A stretch of DNA of 64,000 nucleotides from the NCBI RefSeq assembly GCF_900239185.1, contig NZ_OENA01000016.1, positions 1 to 64,000 on the forward strand. Direction: 5' to 3'. How positions within the stretch are numbered: the stretch's first letter is position 1; each line of letters opens with the position of its first letter. The notes below the pieces were generated by a model. The model ran no database searches, was not told the origin of the DNA, and saw only the letters and a program-made list of their open reading frames with translations. Positions 53,828-63,327 of the stretch are shown piece by piece. This DNA comes from Tenacibaculum finnmarkense (GTDB lineage: Bacteria > Bacteroidota > Bacteroidia > Flavobacteriales > Flavobacteriaceae). Made by a program: the position numbers and the translations under genes.

Positions 53828-54796
53828 TTAATCGTATGATTGTCCTTTTTGTTGCGATGCTTTTTGCATTGCTACAAATTCTTCGGGTGTTAAATCTCCA
53901 TAATAATAATAAATAGGATTTACAGGTCTTCCATTTTTATGTACTTCATAATGCAAGTGAGCTGCTGCTGAACGTCCTGTGTTTCCTACATAACCAATTA
54001 CATCACCTCTTTTTACTTTCTGCCCTTGTTTCGCTTTTATTTTACTCATGTGAGCGTAAATAGTTTGATAACCATAACCATGATCTATATAAACCACATT
54101 GCCAAACGTAGTACTTCTATGTGCTTTTTTAATTCTTCCGTTTCCTGAAGCAAAAATAGGCGTTCCTTTTGGCGAGGTAAAGTCCATTCCGTTGTGCATT
54201 TTCCATGATTTTAAAATAGGGTGCAATCGCATACCATAACCAGATGCCATTCGTTTTAAATCTTGATTTTTTACAGGTTGAATAGCAGGTATTGAAGCTA
54301 ACATTTTTTCTTTTTCCTTAGCCAAAGCAACAATTTCATCTAACGATTTTGACTGTACCACCATTCGTTTAGATAACATTTCTATCTCTTTGGTTACATT
54401 GGTAATCATGGCGGTATTTTTAAATCCTTCTAAGTGTTTGTACCTATTTACTCCACCAAAACCAGCATTACGTTGCTCTTTAGATATTGGACTTGCCTCA
54501 AAATAAGTTCTATAAATATTATCGTCTCTTTCTTGTAATTCTGATAAACGCTCCGATAACATTTTTAATTCTTTAGACATCAATTCTGTATGCAGCTTAA
54601 AATTTTCAAGTTCTCTTTTTTGAGATCTTTCATTTGGCGACATTAAAAACTGACTAAACCCTATAAAACCAAAAAAGGCAATTAACAAAGCCCCCACAAT
54701 ACCTAAGAAAGATTTCTTATAGGTTTCGCTTTTTTTAGACTCTATTTTTCGATATGATAAGGTATCGGGGTCGTAATGATATTTTACTTTCGCCAT
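53828..54796 (-). CDS. M23-family peptidoglycan peptidase with membrane anchor
   Basis: I start it at the ATG at 54796 (322 aa), where MAKVKYHYDPDTLSY begins; an upstream in-frame start would place 27 unusual residues before it. A membrane helix at about 31-50 (FLGIVGALLIAFFGFIGFS) leads to a periplasmic coiled coil (65-155). An M23 domain follows with zinc ligands in MHNGMDFTS and HLHYEVHKNGRPVNP. It cuts or helps remodel peptidoglycan cross-bridges. It is the first gene of the M23-MerR-LemA-TPM-TPM operon. Confidence 0.93.
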   Translation of the reverse strand: MAKVKYHYDPDTLSYRKIESKKSETYKKSFLGIVGALLIAFFGFIGFSQFLMSPNERSQKRELENFKLHTELMSKELKMLSERLSELQERDDNIYRTYFEASPISKEQRNAGFGGVNRYKHLEGFKNTAMITNVTKEIEMLSKRMVVQSKSLDEIVALAKEKEKMLASIPAIQPVKNQDLKRMASGYGMRLHPILKSWKMHNGMDFTSPKGTPIFASGNGRIKKAHRSTTFGNVVYIDHGYGYQTIYAHMSKIKAKQGQKVKRGDVIGYVGNTGRSAAAHLHYEVHKNGRPVNPIYYYYGDLTPEEFVAMQKASQQKGQSYD

Positions 54797-54876
54797 AATG
54801 CTAAATGTACTATTTTCTACTATTTTATACTTGTTAAACAAGCTACTTTTCTTTAAAGGTAGTATTTGTAAACACA

Positions 54877-54884
54877 CAAATTTA
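54877..54884 (-). promoter_or_regulatory. Predicted -7 box of the M23 operon
   Basis: TAAATTTG on the minus strand matches TAnnTTTG about 80 nt before the ATG at 54796. The expected -33 region falls inside the 49-bp repeat at 54892-54940. Confidence 0.45.
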
Positions 54885-54891
54885 CAAAATG

Positions 54892-54940
54892 TTTTAAAAC
54901 TACTTTTAATTAGTTGTTTTTTAATGATAATTTAACAAAA
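54892..54940. repeat. 49-bp direct repeat, left copy
   Basis: The segment beginning TTTTAAAACTACTTTTAATT and ending TTTAACAAAA recurs at 60455-60503 in the same orientation with one mismatch (GATAAT versus GATTAT). The two copies bracket exactly the sigma/FecR/TonB/DUF4249 module. Confidence 0.9.
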
Positions 54941-54953
54941 ATGCTAAATAAAA

Positions 54954-54981
54954 AAAAGGAACGTTAAAAAACGTTCCTTTT
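54954..54981 (-). terminator. Terminator after the DUF4249 gene
   Basis: The 12-bp stem AAAAGGAACGTT / AACGTTCCTTTT has a 4-nt loop and lies 45 nt past the stop codon of the DUF4249 gene. The A- and T-tracts suit both directions. Confidence 0.85.
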
Positions 54982-55025
54982 ATATTTTACCTATTATACC
55001 ACAATTACAAAAAATTATTCATGGT

Positions 55026-55856
55026 TTAAAAATCTTGTTTTTTAACTGCTGGATTAAATAATTCAAAAAAACCTAACGCCTTTCTTCCTGTTGCTTTATT
55101 TATAATATTCCCCTCTAAATTAGCCGGCGGACCAGAGAATAATTGCGAAAAGAAATCTCCATCATCAATATCTTGCGTTTCTATTTGAGTTAAATAACTT
55201 TTCAGAAAATTATAGGTGTTAAAGCTTATACTTGATATTTCAACTTCTACACTATCTGATATATCTTCTATTTCAAAAAAAGCAGCTTCGCCTTCTTCAA
55301 AAAACACATCATTTTCAATTAAAAAATCAGTGAAGATCACATCACCTTGTTTAGTATAAAAAGTATAAGTAACCAGATAAAAATCTTTTTTATCTCCTGA
55401 AAAATCTTCAAAAGTTATACGGGTACTTTCATCTTCTTTTGTAATTTCATTTAGTACAACCTTCGGTTTAAATAATTCAGGAACTGATTCTAAAATAGTG
55501 CCATCTTCTAAAATTATTTTTATCCAATAATAATTACCTACCATTGGATTAAACTTCTTTTTAATGGCATATTTTCCCTCTTTTTCATCTAAAATTAATA
55601 CATCGGCTATTTTTTTAGCGGCACTATTTTCTGCTTTGGTATGCAAAGATACTTTTGCTGTATTAATTGGTTTTTTCGTTATTACACTTACAGGTACCGT
55701 TTGTTGTAAGTCTACAAAAATTATATTATTTTTTGTTATTCCTCCTCGTACGATTACATGAGGTTCGTATATATCATCTAACGGAATGGTTTTTGAGCAC
55801 CCGAAAAAAGTAAATATGCTTATAAAAATTATGAATAATATATATGGTGATTTCAT
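55026..55856 (-). CDS. DUF4249-type lipoprotein paired with the TonB receptor
   Basis: The 276-aa lipoprotein (IFTFFGCSKT, Cys about 20) is mostly beta-strand. It has the DUF4249 pattern IYEPHVIVRGGITKNNIIFVDLQQTVPV and DVLILDEKEGKYAIKK. DUF4249 proteins are regularly encoded next to CarboxypepD_reg/TonB receptors in Bacteroidota and are presumed surface-exposed partners in binding the substrate. It lies 3 nt after the receptor stop codon, so it is translationally coupled. Confidence 0.85.
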   Translation of the reverse strand: MKSPYILFIIFISIFTFFGCSKTIPLDDIYEPHVIVRGGITKNNIIFVDLQQTVPVSVITKKPINTAKVSLHTKAENSAAKKIADVLILDEKEGKYAIKKKFNPMVGNYYWIKIILEDGTILESVPELFKPKVVLNEITKEDESTRITFEDFSGDKKDFYLVTYTFYTKQGDVIFTDFLIENDVFFEEGEAAFFEIEDISDSVEVEISSISFNTYNFLKSYLTQIETQDIDDGDFFSQLFSGPPANLEGNIINKATGRKALGFFELFNPAVKKQDF

Positions 55857-55859
55857 TTT

Positions 55860-58655
55860 TTAAAATTTAAAATTATACGTAATAAATGGAATTGGAGCCC
55901 CAAACAGCGAAAACTGCTTCTTTTTTAATGTTTTAGATATTCCTACATTTTGATTGTCATTATTAGAGAAAGTATAATAATTAGAAAAAGCATTTTTTCT
56001 TCCATAAATATTATAAAACCCAAAGCTCCAACTTCCTTTCCATTTTGAATGTAAACTAGCCTCTGAGCTGTATGTTAATGAAACATCTAATCGGTGTGTA
56101 TTTTTCATTCTGTACTTGTTTCTATCAGAATATGTAAAAACAGTTTCATCTTTATTTTTACCATAAATACCCCTTCCTGTTATTATTGTTGTTGGTCGCC
56201 CTGATTGAAAAGTGAAAAAAGTACCCATAGTCCATGTATCACTAAACTTATAATTAGCCGTTGCATTAAATATGTGAGGCTTGTCGTAATTTGATGAAAA
56301 ATAGGCACCATTATTTATATTTTCTGATGAAAACTCACTAACAGTTTTTCTTTTAGAAACCGAATAGGTATAGTTTAAATTACCTGTTAATTTTCCTTTT
56401 GTTTTATGTACAGAAAACTCTGATCCGTAGGCATATCCATTAGCAGGAAGCAATTGTGTTTCAATATTTTTATTGATAAATAAATCGGCATTATTTACGT
56501 ATTCTACTAAGTTTTTAAAATCTTTATAATAGCCTTCTACCGAAAAATTATAATTTCTGTTTTCACTATCAAAAGCAAACCCAAAAGAATATTGATTTAC
56601 CGCTAATGGTTTTACATGCTTTCCCGAAAGTTTCCAAACATCAAAAGGCAATGCGGCACTACTATTACTCATTAAATGTATATACTGATACATTTTATTA
56701 TAACCGATTTTTAAAGATTTTCGATCATCAATATCATATTTTAAAGACAAACGAGGTTCAAAACCACCATATTTTGCGATGGTTTTTCCACTTTTATATT
56801 TAACCTGTCCTGTTATTGTACTTGGTGTTTTAGGCAATCCTGAAGCATAAGAAGCCACTTCGTATGGACCTAAATTTCTAAAAATAGCATACCGAGTTCC
56901 TACATTCATTGATAATTTATCCCATTTTTTTTCTAGCTCATAATACGGAGCTATCTCCAAGCCCTTTTCTACAGATAAATCTATACTACCTATTGTTTGT
57001 TCGGTACTTGTTATTTTTGCTGGTGTAAACCTATAATACGTTCCATGTATTCCGAATCTCATTTTTGTTTCTGGATTCAAATAATAGGTAAAATCTGGTT
57101 TAAAAATATAATTTTCTACGGATGATGTCCACTCAAATGCACTTCCTGAATCTGTTTGTGAAGGACCATCATTTTGAGCAGCTAACGCATATTTATACGA
57201 ACTATAAATAGTTGATAAATTCATAAATAGCTTATTAGAAAACACATGATTCCAACGTAAACTTGTAGTTGCGTTATTCCATGAAAAACTTATTTCACCC
57301 GCTGGTTCTGTTGTTTCTGTTTGCGTTTGTTCGTCATATTCTGTTTCTTCTTCTGCCTTAAATTTCATTACATCTTTACCAAAATACCCTGATAAAAACA
57401 ACGTATTATTGTCGTTTATATTCCAAGATAATTTTGTATTTAAGTCATAAAAGTACATTTTTTGATTTTTTAAATCCTCTCCTGCTAACGGAAAAAACAA
57501 ATCAAAATAAGTTCTACGCCCAGATACTAAAAAACTAAGTTTATCTTTTTTTATAGGTCCTTCTAGAGTTACTCTTGAAAATAACAAACCGACACCTCCT
57601 TCTGCTTTAAAAATTTTAGAACTACCTTCTTTTTGTCGCATATCTAAAACAGAAGAAGCTCTACCTCCAAAACGCGCAGGAATACCTCCTTTGTAAAATT
57701 TTAAATCTTTCAACGCATCGGCATTAATTGCCGAAAAAAGCCCCCATAAATGAGACGAGTTATACAATGGCGCTTCGTCTAAAAGCAACAAATTTTGATC
57801 AATATTACCACCTCTAACATTAAACCCACTAGCGCCCTCGCCTACCGTACTAACGCCTGGCTGTGTTAAAACTGCCCTAGTTATATCGGGTTCACCAAAA
57901 AATGCAGGAAGTTTTTTTATTTCAGAAGCCCTCAAACTAGAAACCCCCGTTAAAATTGTTTTTAGTTGACTTTTACTCGTATTTGTTGATTTTATAACAA
58001 CCTCTTCTAAGGCGTTTTCTGCTAAAGTTAATTCAAAATTTCGCTTAATATTGTTATTTAAATCCACCTTAATTTCTTTGTTTTTATATCCTACATAAGA
58101 AATTTGTAAAACATAAATACCTTTTAAAATTGTCATCGAATAGAAACCATATTCATTGGTTGTAGTTCCTTTTAAAGCATCTTTTATTACAATATTAGCG
58201 CCTAATAAAGTTTCACCAGTTGTAGCGTCTTTTACGGTTCCACTAATGCTATATTTTTGTTCTGCTGTTTTTAAAATAGTACTGTTTTTATTTTCTTTAG
58301 ATAAAATTATTAATGTATTTTTTACCTGATATTTTATCGCTGTATTTCTAAACAATAATTTTATAGCTTTACCAAGCTCTTTATTAACAACATTAATCGT
58401 AAATTTTTGCTGAATATTAACTTCATCATTATTAAAAACAAAGCTATAATCTGTTTGTTTTTCTATTTGATTTAAAATAAGTTCTAAACTTTTATTTTCA
58501 TAGTTCAGTGTTACATTATTTTGAGAAAAAGTATTCGTTGCTGCTATTTGTAAGCAACAAAATAAAAAAATTGATAGTGTAACTTTCATTAAAAATCCTT
58601 GTTTTTGGGATACATTTTTTACCCCTAATAAAGTTATAAATTGTTTGTTTTTCAT
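55860..58655 (-). CDS. TonB-dependent receptor with STN signalling domain (FecA/SusC-like)
   Basis: I start it at the ATG at 58655 (about 931 aa) before MKNKQFITLLG. The signal region is VTLSIFLFCCLQIAATNTFSQ. It is followed by an STN domain (LELILNQIEKQTDYSFVFN), a carboxypeptidase-regulatory-like domain (SISGTVKDATTGETLLGANI), a plug (GEGASGFNVRGGNIDQNLLLLDEAPL) and a 22-strand barrel ending in a Phe residue. The STN domain should contact the FecR protein encoded upstream, so substrate binding can switch on the ECF sigma factor. The substrate is unknown. Confidence 0.92.
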   Translation of the reverse strand: MKNKQFITLLGVKNVSQKQGFLMKVTLSIFLFCCLQIAATNTFSQNNVTLNYENKSLELILNQIEKQTDYSFVFNNDEVNIQQKFTINVVNKELGKAIKLLFRNTAIKYQVKNTLIILSKENKNSTILKTAEQKYSISGTVKDATTGETLLGANIVIKDALKGTTTNEYGFYSMTILKGIYVLQISYVGYKNKEIKVDLNNNIKRNFELTLAENALEEVVIKSTNTSKSQLKTILTGVSSLRASEIKKLPAFFGEPDITRAVLTQPGVSTVGEGASGFNVRGGNIDQNLLLLDEAPLYNSSHLWGLFSAINADALKDLKFYKGGIPARFGGRASSVLDMRQKEGSSKIFKAEGGVGLLFSRVTLEGPIKKDKLSFLVSGRRTYFDLFFPLAGEDLKNQKMYFYDLNTKLSWNINDNNTLFLSGYFGKDVMKFKAEEETEYDEQTQTETTEPAGEISFSWNNATTSLRWNHVFSNKLFMNLSTIYSSYKYALAAQNDGPSQTDSGSAFEWTSSVENYIFKPDFTYYLNPETKMRFGIHGTYYRFTPAKITSTEQTIGSIDLSVEKGLEIAPYYELEKKWDKLSMNVGTRYAIFRNLGPYEVASYASGLPKTPSTITGQVKYKSGKTIAKYGGFEPRLSLKYDIDDRKSLKIGYNKMYQYIHLMSNSSAALPFDVWKLSGKHVKPLAVNQYSFGFAFDSENRNYNFSVEGYYKDFKNLVEYVNNADLFINKNIETQLLPANGYAYGSEFSVHKTKGKLTGNLNYTYSVSKRKTVSEFSSENINNGAYFSSNYDKPHIFNATANYKFSDTWTMGTFFTFQSGRPTTIITGRGIYGKNKDETVFTYSDRNKYRMKNTHRLDVSLTYSSEASLHSKWKGSWSFGFYNIYGRKNAFSNYYTFSNNDNQNVGISKTLKKKQFSLFGAPIPFITYNFKF

Positions 58656-58742
58656 AAATTTGAATGTTGTTAGATGGTTTTGTTCAATTAAAATTAAATT
58701 TATCAGCAATTTTAAATAGGAGAATTGCCGTTCTCCTATTTT

Positions 58743-59717
58743 TTATTTGATAATCCAAGTATTTTTTTGAGCATTAAAACGATACTCAAAAGGTTTTGTT
58801 ATTTTTAATATTTCTAAAATTTCTCTTATAGGCATTGTTTTTTCAAAAGTTCCTGTAAATTTTACATTTGATACTTTTTCATTTTCAAAATGAAACTTCA
58901 AATTATATTGGTTCTTAAAATCGGTTGCTATTTCTTTAAATGTTTTATTCTTAAATTGAATTTTACCGTCTCTCCAAGAAATAGTATTCCTTTTATTTGT
59001 GATGACAGATTTTAAAACGTGTTTATTTTTTTTTAGAATTCTTATTTTATCATTAGGTAACATTATTATTCTATTTTTTTCAGAATTTGTAGCACTAACC
59101 GCTACTTTACCTGTAAATAAAACGGTTTCATAATAATTATTTTCTTTATAAGATTTAATATTAAAGCTAGTTCCTAAAGCTTTAACGATAACATTATCTG
59201 GAGTTTCTACCGTAAACGGATGTTCTTTATCTTTTGCGACTTCAAAAAAAGCTTCCCCTTCTAAACGAATCGTTCTTGGAGAATTCTCTTTATATGAAAT
59301 TTTACTCGAAGCATTTAACCAAACAACTGAGCCATCTGAAAGTGTTACTTCCTTTTGCTCCCCGTAAGTTGTTGCTATGTATATTTGTTCAGGTTGTGTT
59401 ATAAAATAAGTAAAAAAAGAAGTACTTATTAGTATTATTGCCGCAGCGGCATATTTAAAAACAAGCATTTTTAAATTATTTTTCTTTTTCTTAGTTCCTA
59501 TATTTTTGAAAAAGGCGGTTTTCTGAATTTTGATATTAGCTACAGATCCACTAGCATCTTCTTTGGTAGCTTGATGTATTTTTTTTATGTTATCAAATAA
59601 TTGTTGATCAAAATATTCTGACTCTTTCCATCGCTCAACCTTAGCTTTAATATCAATATTTGCGGTTTTTGATATATAAGCCCAAAGGTCGGTTTCTTTA
59701 ATTTTGTCTCGCTTCAT
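58743..59717 (-). CDS. FecR-family anti-sigma factor
   Basis: The 324-aa protein has a cytoplasmic N-terminus (1-85), one membrane helix (YAAAAIILISTSFFTYFIT) and a periplasmic FecR domain (TTYGEQKEVTLSDGSVVWLN, YKENSPRTIRLEGEAFFEVA, VKALGTSFNIKSY). The C-terminal DUF4974-like domain is FKEIATDFKNQYNLKFHF. It relays the state of the TonB receptor's STN domain to the sigma factor. It lies between the sigma and receptor genes in the usual order. Confidence 0.94.
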   Translation of the reverse strand: MKRDKIKETDLWAYISKTANIDIKAKVERWKESEYFDQQLFDNIKKIHQATKEDASGSVANIKIQKTAFFKNIGTKKKKNNLKMLVFKYAAAAIILISTSFFTYFITQPEQIYIATTYGEQKEVTLSDGSVVWLNASSKISYKENSPRTIRLEGEAFFEVAKDKEHPFTVETPDNVIVKALGTSFNIKSYKENNYYETVLFTGKVAVSATNSEKNRIIMLPNDKIRILKKNKHVLKSVITNKRNTISWRDGKIQFKNKTFKEIATDFKNQYNLKFHFENEKVSNVKFTGTFEKTMPIREILEILKITKPFEYRFNAQKNTWIIK

Positions 59718-59769
59718 AAATATGAGATTTATTATAAAACGTTTCTGAACAACAAGTACCCTATTTTTT

Positions 59770-60273
59770 TTATAAAAAATTTACTAATTCTTTTTTAAAA
59801 ACTTGTAAAGCCTTTGAAATATGGGCTTCTACAGTTTTTATTGATATATTTTTGATAGATGCTATTTCGGCATAAGTATGCCCTTTATCTCTTGAAAGCT
59901 TAAAAATTTCAATTGTTTTTTGAGGAAGTAACGTATATATATCTTCTATTTTTTTCAACAATTCCCATTCATTACTTATTTCTTGTTCAATATCTTTATT
60001 TAAAATATATAGATTTAAGTGCTTCTTTTTTACGCTTTCTTTTCTAAAATGATCTACAATTTTATTTTTTAACGTTATAATTAAAAAAGACTCTATAGAA
60101 CGATGCTTTATTTTCATCGAATCTATATTTTCCCATAACTTTATAAAAGTGTCTTGTAATAAATCATTCGAAATACTTTCATCTTTCAGTATTCTGATAG
60201 CATACTTATATAACTTTCCATAATAGTTATCAAACAACGCTGAAAAATCTACCTTTTCTTTTAATTTCATCAA
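59770..60273 (-). CDS. ECF RNA polymerase sigma factor (FecI-like)
   Basis: The 167-aa sigma factor has region 2 (FDNYYGKLYKYAIRILKDES, DLLQDTFIKLWENID) and region 4 helix-turn-helix (LPQKTIEIFKLSRDKGHTYAEIA, SIKTVEAHISKALQVFK). It begins MMK, so translation could start one codon later. It is the first gene of the sigma-FecR-receptor-DUF4249 operon and probably drives that operon. Confidence 0.94.
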   Translation of the reverse strand: MMKLKEKVDFSALFDNYYGKLYKYAIRILKDESISNDLLQDTFIKLWENIDSMKIKHRSIESFLIITLKNKIVDHFRKESVKKKHLNLYILNKDIEQEISNEWELLKKIEDIYTLLPQKTIEIFKLSRDKGHTYAEIASIKNISIKTVEAHISKALQVFKKELVNFL

Positions 60274-60454
60274 TTTTTTATGCTAAAAACTCACTTAATA
60301 CGTTCTTTTAAATACCCTTAAATAAAATTCATCTTCTTTTTATTCAAGCTTATTAGAAAAATATTTTACTTTATTCATACTACTAAATATCTTATTTTTG
60401 TCTTTTTTAAGTAAGTAATAAAAATACAATACTTAGCAACTAATATAATAACTA

Positions 60455-60503
60455 TTTTAAAACTACTTTTAATTAGTTGTTTTTTAATGATTATTTAACA
60501 AAA
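60455..60503. repeat. 49-bp direct repeat, right copy
   Basis: It matches 54892-54940 at 48 of 49 positions in the same orientation. It ends 18 nt before the alaS start codon. The flanks on both sides differ from those of the left copy, so similarity stops sharply at the repeat ends. Confidence 0.9.
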
Positions 60504-60521
60504 TTTTCGAGCTCAAAACAT

Positions 60522-63152
60522 ATGAAATCTCAAGAAATAAGATCAAAATTTTTAGAATTCTACAAGTCTAAAAATCATGCTATCGTTCCATCTTCGCCAA
60601 TGGTGTTAAAGAACGACCCTACTTTAATGTTTGTAAATGCAGGAATGGTTCCTTTTAAAGAATATTTTTTAGGCCAGAAAAAAATAGTGGATGCTAGAGT
60701 TGCCGATTCTCAAAAATGTTTACGTGTTTCAGGGAAACATAACGATTTAGAAGAGGTTGGAAAAGACACCTATCACCACACCTTATTTGAAATGCTTGGA
60801 AACTGGTCTTTTGGTGATTATTTCAAAAAAGAAGCCATTTCTTGGGCATGGGAATTATTGACTGAAGTTTATAAAATAGACAAAGACATTTTATATGTTA
60901 CTATTTTTGAAGGTGATGAAAAAGAAGGTTTAGCAAAAGATACAGAAGCATATGATATTTGGAAACAATACATTGCTGAAGACCGTATTTTATTAGGAAA
61001 TAAAAAAGATAATTTCTGGGAAATGGGCGCACAAGGACCTTGTGGACCTTGTTCTGAAATTCATATTGATATTCGCTCTGCGGATGAAAAAGCAAAAGTT
61101 TCAGGAGCATCTTTGGTAAATTTAGACCATCCACACGTAGTAGAAGTTTGGAACTTAGTTTTCATGCAATTCAACCGTAAAGCTGATGGAAGTTTAGAAA
61201 ACTTACCTAAAACACATATCGATACTGGTATGGGATTTGAGCGTTTATGTATGGCTTTACAAGGCGTACAATCTAATTATGATACTGATGTTTTTACGCC
61301 GATTATTAGAGAAATTCAAACTATTACAGGCGTAAAATATGAAGATTCATCAGTTGCAGATGATCAAACAGATATCGCAATTCGTGTAATTGCCGATCAT
61401 GTTCGTGCTGTAGCATTTTCTATTGCCGATGGTCAATTACCTAGTAATACTGGCGCAGGTTATGTTATCCGAAGAATATTAAGAAGAGCTATTCGTTACG
61501 GTTTTACGTTCTTAAATCAGAAAGAACCTTTTATCTATAAATTGGTAGCCACTTTAAGCGACCAAATGGGTGATGCTTTTCCTGAAATAAAAGCACAAGA
61601 GCTATTAGCTAGAAATGTTATTAAAGAAGAAGAACAATCTTTCTTAAAAACATTAGAACAAGGGTTATTATTACTAGATACTATGACAGCTAATGCTGGA
61701 AACAAAGTAATTTCTGGTAAAAAAGTATTTGAATTAAAAGATACGTATGGTTTTCCTGAAGATTTAACGGCATTAGTTTTATCTGAAAAAGGATTAGACT
61801 ATAATAAAGAAGAATATCAAGAAGCTTTAAAACAACAGCAAAACCGAGGAAGAGAAGCTACCGCTATTCAAACCGACGATTGGAATGTTTTAATTGAAGA
61901 TGATCAGGAAGAATTTATTGGGTACGACACTTTAACTGCTGATGTTAAATTAACTCGATACAGAAAAGTAACCACTAAAAAAGATGGTGAACAATATCAA
62001 TTAGTTTTTAACATGACTCCTTTTTATCCTGAAGGCGGTGGGCAAGTTGGTGATGTTGGTTATATAGAAACCGCAAATGGCGATGTTGTTTATATGATAA
62101 ACACCAAAAAAGAAAACAACTTAATTATTCATTACACCAAGAATTTACCTGAAAATTTATCAGAAAAATTTAAAGCAGTAGTAAATAAAAATGCGAGAGA
62201 TTTATCGGCAAGTAATCATACTGCTACGCATTTATTACACCAGGCTTTACGTACCATTTTAGGAACTCATGTTGAACAAAAAGGTTCGCTTGTAAGCCCT
62301 AAACATTTACGTTTCGATTTTTCTCATTTCTCTAAAGTAACTTCGGATGAATTACAAGAAATTGAAGATTTTGTAAATGCTCGTATTCGTGAAAACTTAA
62401 GCCTAGTTGAACAAAGAAACATTCCGATGCAACAAGCTATTGATCAAGGGGCTATTGCTTTATTTGGCGAAAAATATGGCGATGCCGTAAGAGCCATTAA
62501 ATTTGGGCAATCGGTAGAATTATGTGGAGGAACTCACGTTCCACAAACTGGTGATATTTGGCATTTTAAAATAAAATCGGAAGGTGCTGTTGCTTCAGGA
62601 ATTAGAAGAATTGAAGCAATTACAAATGTAGCTGTTGGTAATTATTTTGAAGATGTTGAACGTAACTTTACTGATATAAAACAACTATTTAAAAACCCTA
62701 AAGATGTTGTAAAATCGGTAACTAATTTACAAGATGAAAACGCTACTTTAAAAAAGCAAGTAGAACAGTTACTTAAAGAAAAAGCTGAAAATTTATCGGG
62801 TGAATTGAGAAATCAATTACAAGAAGTAAACGGTGTGCAATTTTTAGCGACTAAAGTTGCTTTAGATGCGAACGGAATCAAAAACTTAGCATTTGCCTTA
62901 GGAAAAGATTTTAAAAATTTATTCTTATTCTTTGCCTCTTCTGAAAAAGCAGATAAAGCAATGTTAACTTGTTATATTTCGAAAGAATTAGCTGCAGAAC
63001 GTGGTTACGATGCTGGTAAAGTTGTTAGAGAATTAGGAAAACTAATCCACGGTGGTGGTGGTGGACAGAATTTCTTTGCAACTGCTGGAGGTAAAAATCC
63101 TGGCGGAATTCCAAAGGCTTTAGAAAAAGCGAAAGAATATATTGTTTCGTAA
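60522..63152 (+). CDS. alaS: Alanyl-tRNA synthetase
   Basis: AlaS charges tRNA-Ala and edits mischarged Ser and Gly. The 876-aa product has class II motifs ([36 protein letters not shown]), the editing-domain zinc ligands HTATHLLH and [12 protein letters not shown], and a C-terminal DHHA1 domain ([14 protein letters not shown]). I start it at the ATG at 60522 ([19 protein letters not shown]), the normal AlaS N-terminus; an in-frame upstream start would lie in the 49-bp repeat. Confidence 0.97.
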   Translation: MKSQEIRSKFLEFYKSKNHAIVPSSPMVLKNDPTLMFVNAGMVPFKEYFLGQKKIVDARVADSQKCLRVSGKHNDLEEVGKDTYHHTLFEMLGNWSFGDYFKKEAISWAWELLTEVYKIDKDILYVTIFEGDEKEGLAKDTEAYDIWKQYIAEDRILLGNKKDNFWEMGAQGPCGPCSEIHIDIRSADEKAKVSGASLVNLDHPHVVEVWNLVFMQFNRKADGSLENLPKTHIDTGMGFERLCMALQGVQSNYDTDVFTPIIREIQTITGVKYEDSSVADDQTDIAIRVIADHVRAVAFSIADGQLPSNTGAGYVIRRILRRAIRYGFTFLNQKEPFIYKLVATLSDQMGDAFPEIKAQELLARNVIKEEEQSFLKTLEQGLLLLDTMTANAGNKVISGKKVFELKDTYGFPEDLTALVLSEKGLDYNKEEYQEALKQQQNRGREATAIQTDDWNVLIEDDQEEFIGYDTLTADVKLTRYRKVTTKKDGEQYQLVFNMTPFYPEGGGQVGDVGYIETANGDVVYMINTKKENNLIIHYTKNLPENLSEKFKAVVNKNARDLSASNHTATHLLHQALRTILGTHVEQKGSLVSPKHLRFDFSHFSKVTSDELQEIEDFVNARIRENLSLVEQRNIPMQQAIDQGAIALFGEKYGDAVRAIKFGQSVELCGGTHVPQTGDIWHFKIKSEGAVASGIRRIEAITNVAVGNYFEDVERNFTDIKQLFKNPKDVVKSVTNLQDENATLKKQVEQLLKEKAENLSGELRNQLQEVNGVQFLATKVALDANGIKNLAFALGKDFKNLFLFFASSEKADKAMLTCYISKELAAERGYDAGKVVRELGKLIHGGGGGQNFFATAGGKNPGGIPKALEKAKEYIVS

Positions 63153-63176
63153 AAATAAAAAAGATAGCAGAAATTT

Positions 63177-63262
63177 CTAACCCCGATTGAAGCATTTGTT
63201 TGAGCTATTTTTTGATTTTTCTTCAAAAAAAGCGAGTGCGGAAAGCGGGAAATAGCTTCAAA
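63177..63262 (+). repeat. 88-nt structured intergenic repeat, copy 4
   Basis: It starts CTAACCCCGATTGAAGC and ends AGCGGGAAATAGCTTCAAA, with a slightly shorter U-rich inner arm than the other copies. It lies between the convergent alaS and photolyase genes. Confidence 0.75.
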
Positions 63263-63283
63263 TAATTATAAAAAACAACTTCA

Positions 63284-63317
63284 AAAAGGTTCAAAGATTT
63301 AATTCTTTGAACCTTTT
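63284..63317. terminator. Terminator between alaS and the photolyase gene
   Basis: The 14-bp stem AAAAGGTTCAAAGA / TCTTTGAACCTTTT has a 6-nt loop. It lies 10 nt past the photolyase stop codon on the minus strand, and its symmetric A/T tails would also stop transcripts from alaS. Confidence 0.85.
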
Positions 63318-63327
63318 AATTTTGCAA

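Noticed and set aside
60477-60521. Upstream in-frame start for alaS adding 15 residues
   Set aside because: The extra residues are encoded by the 49-bp direct repeat, and standard AlaS begins at [10 protein letters not shown].
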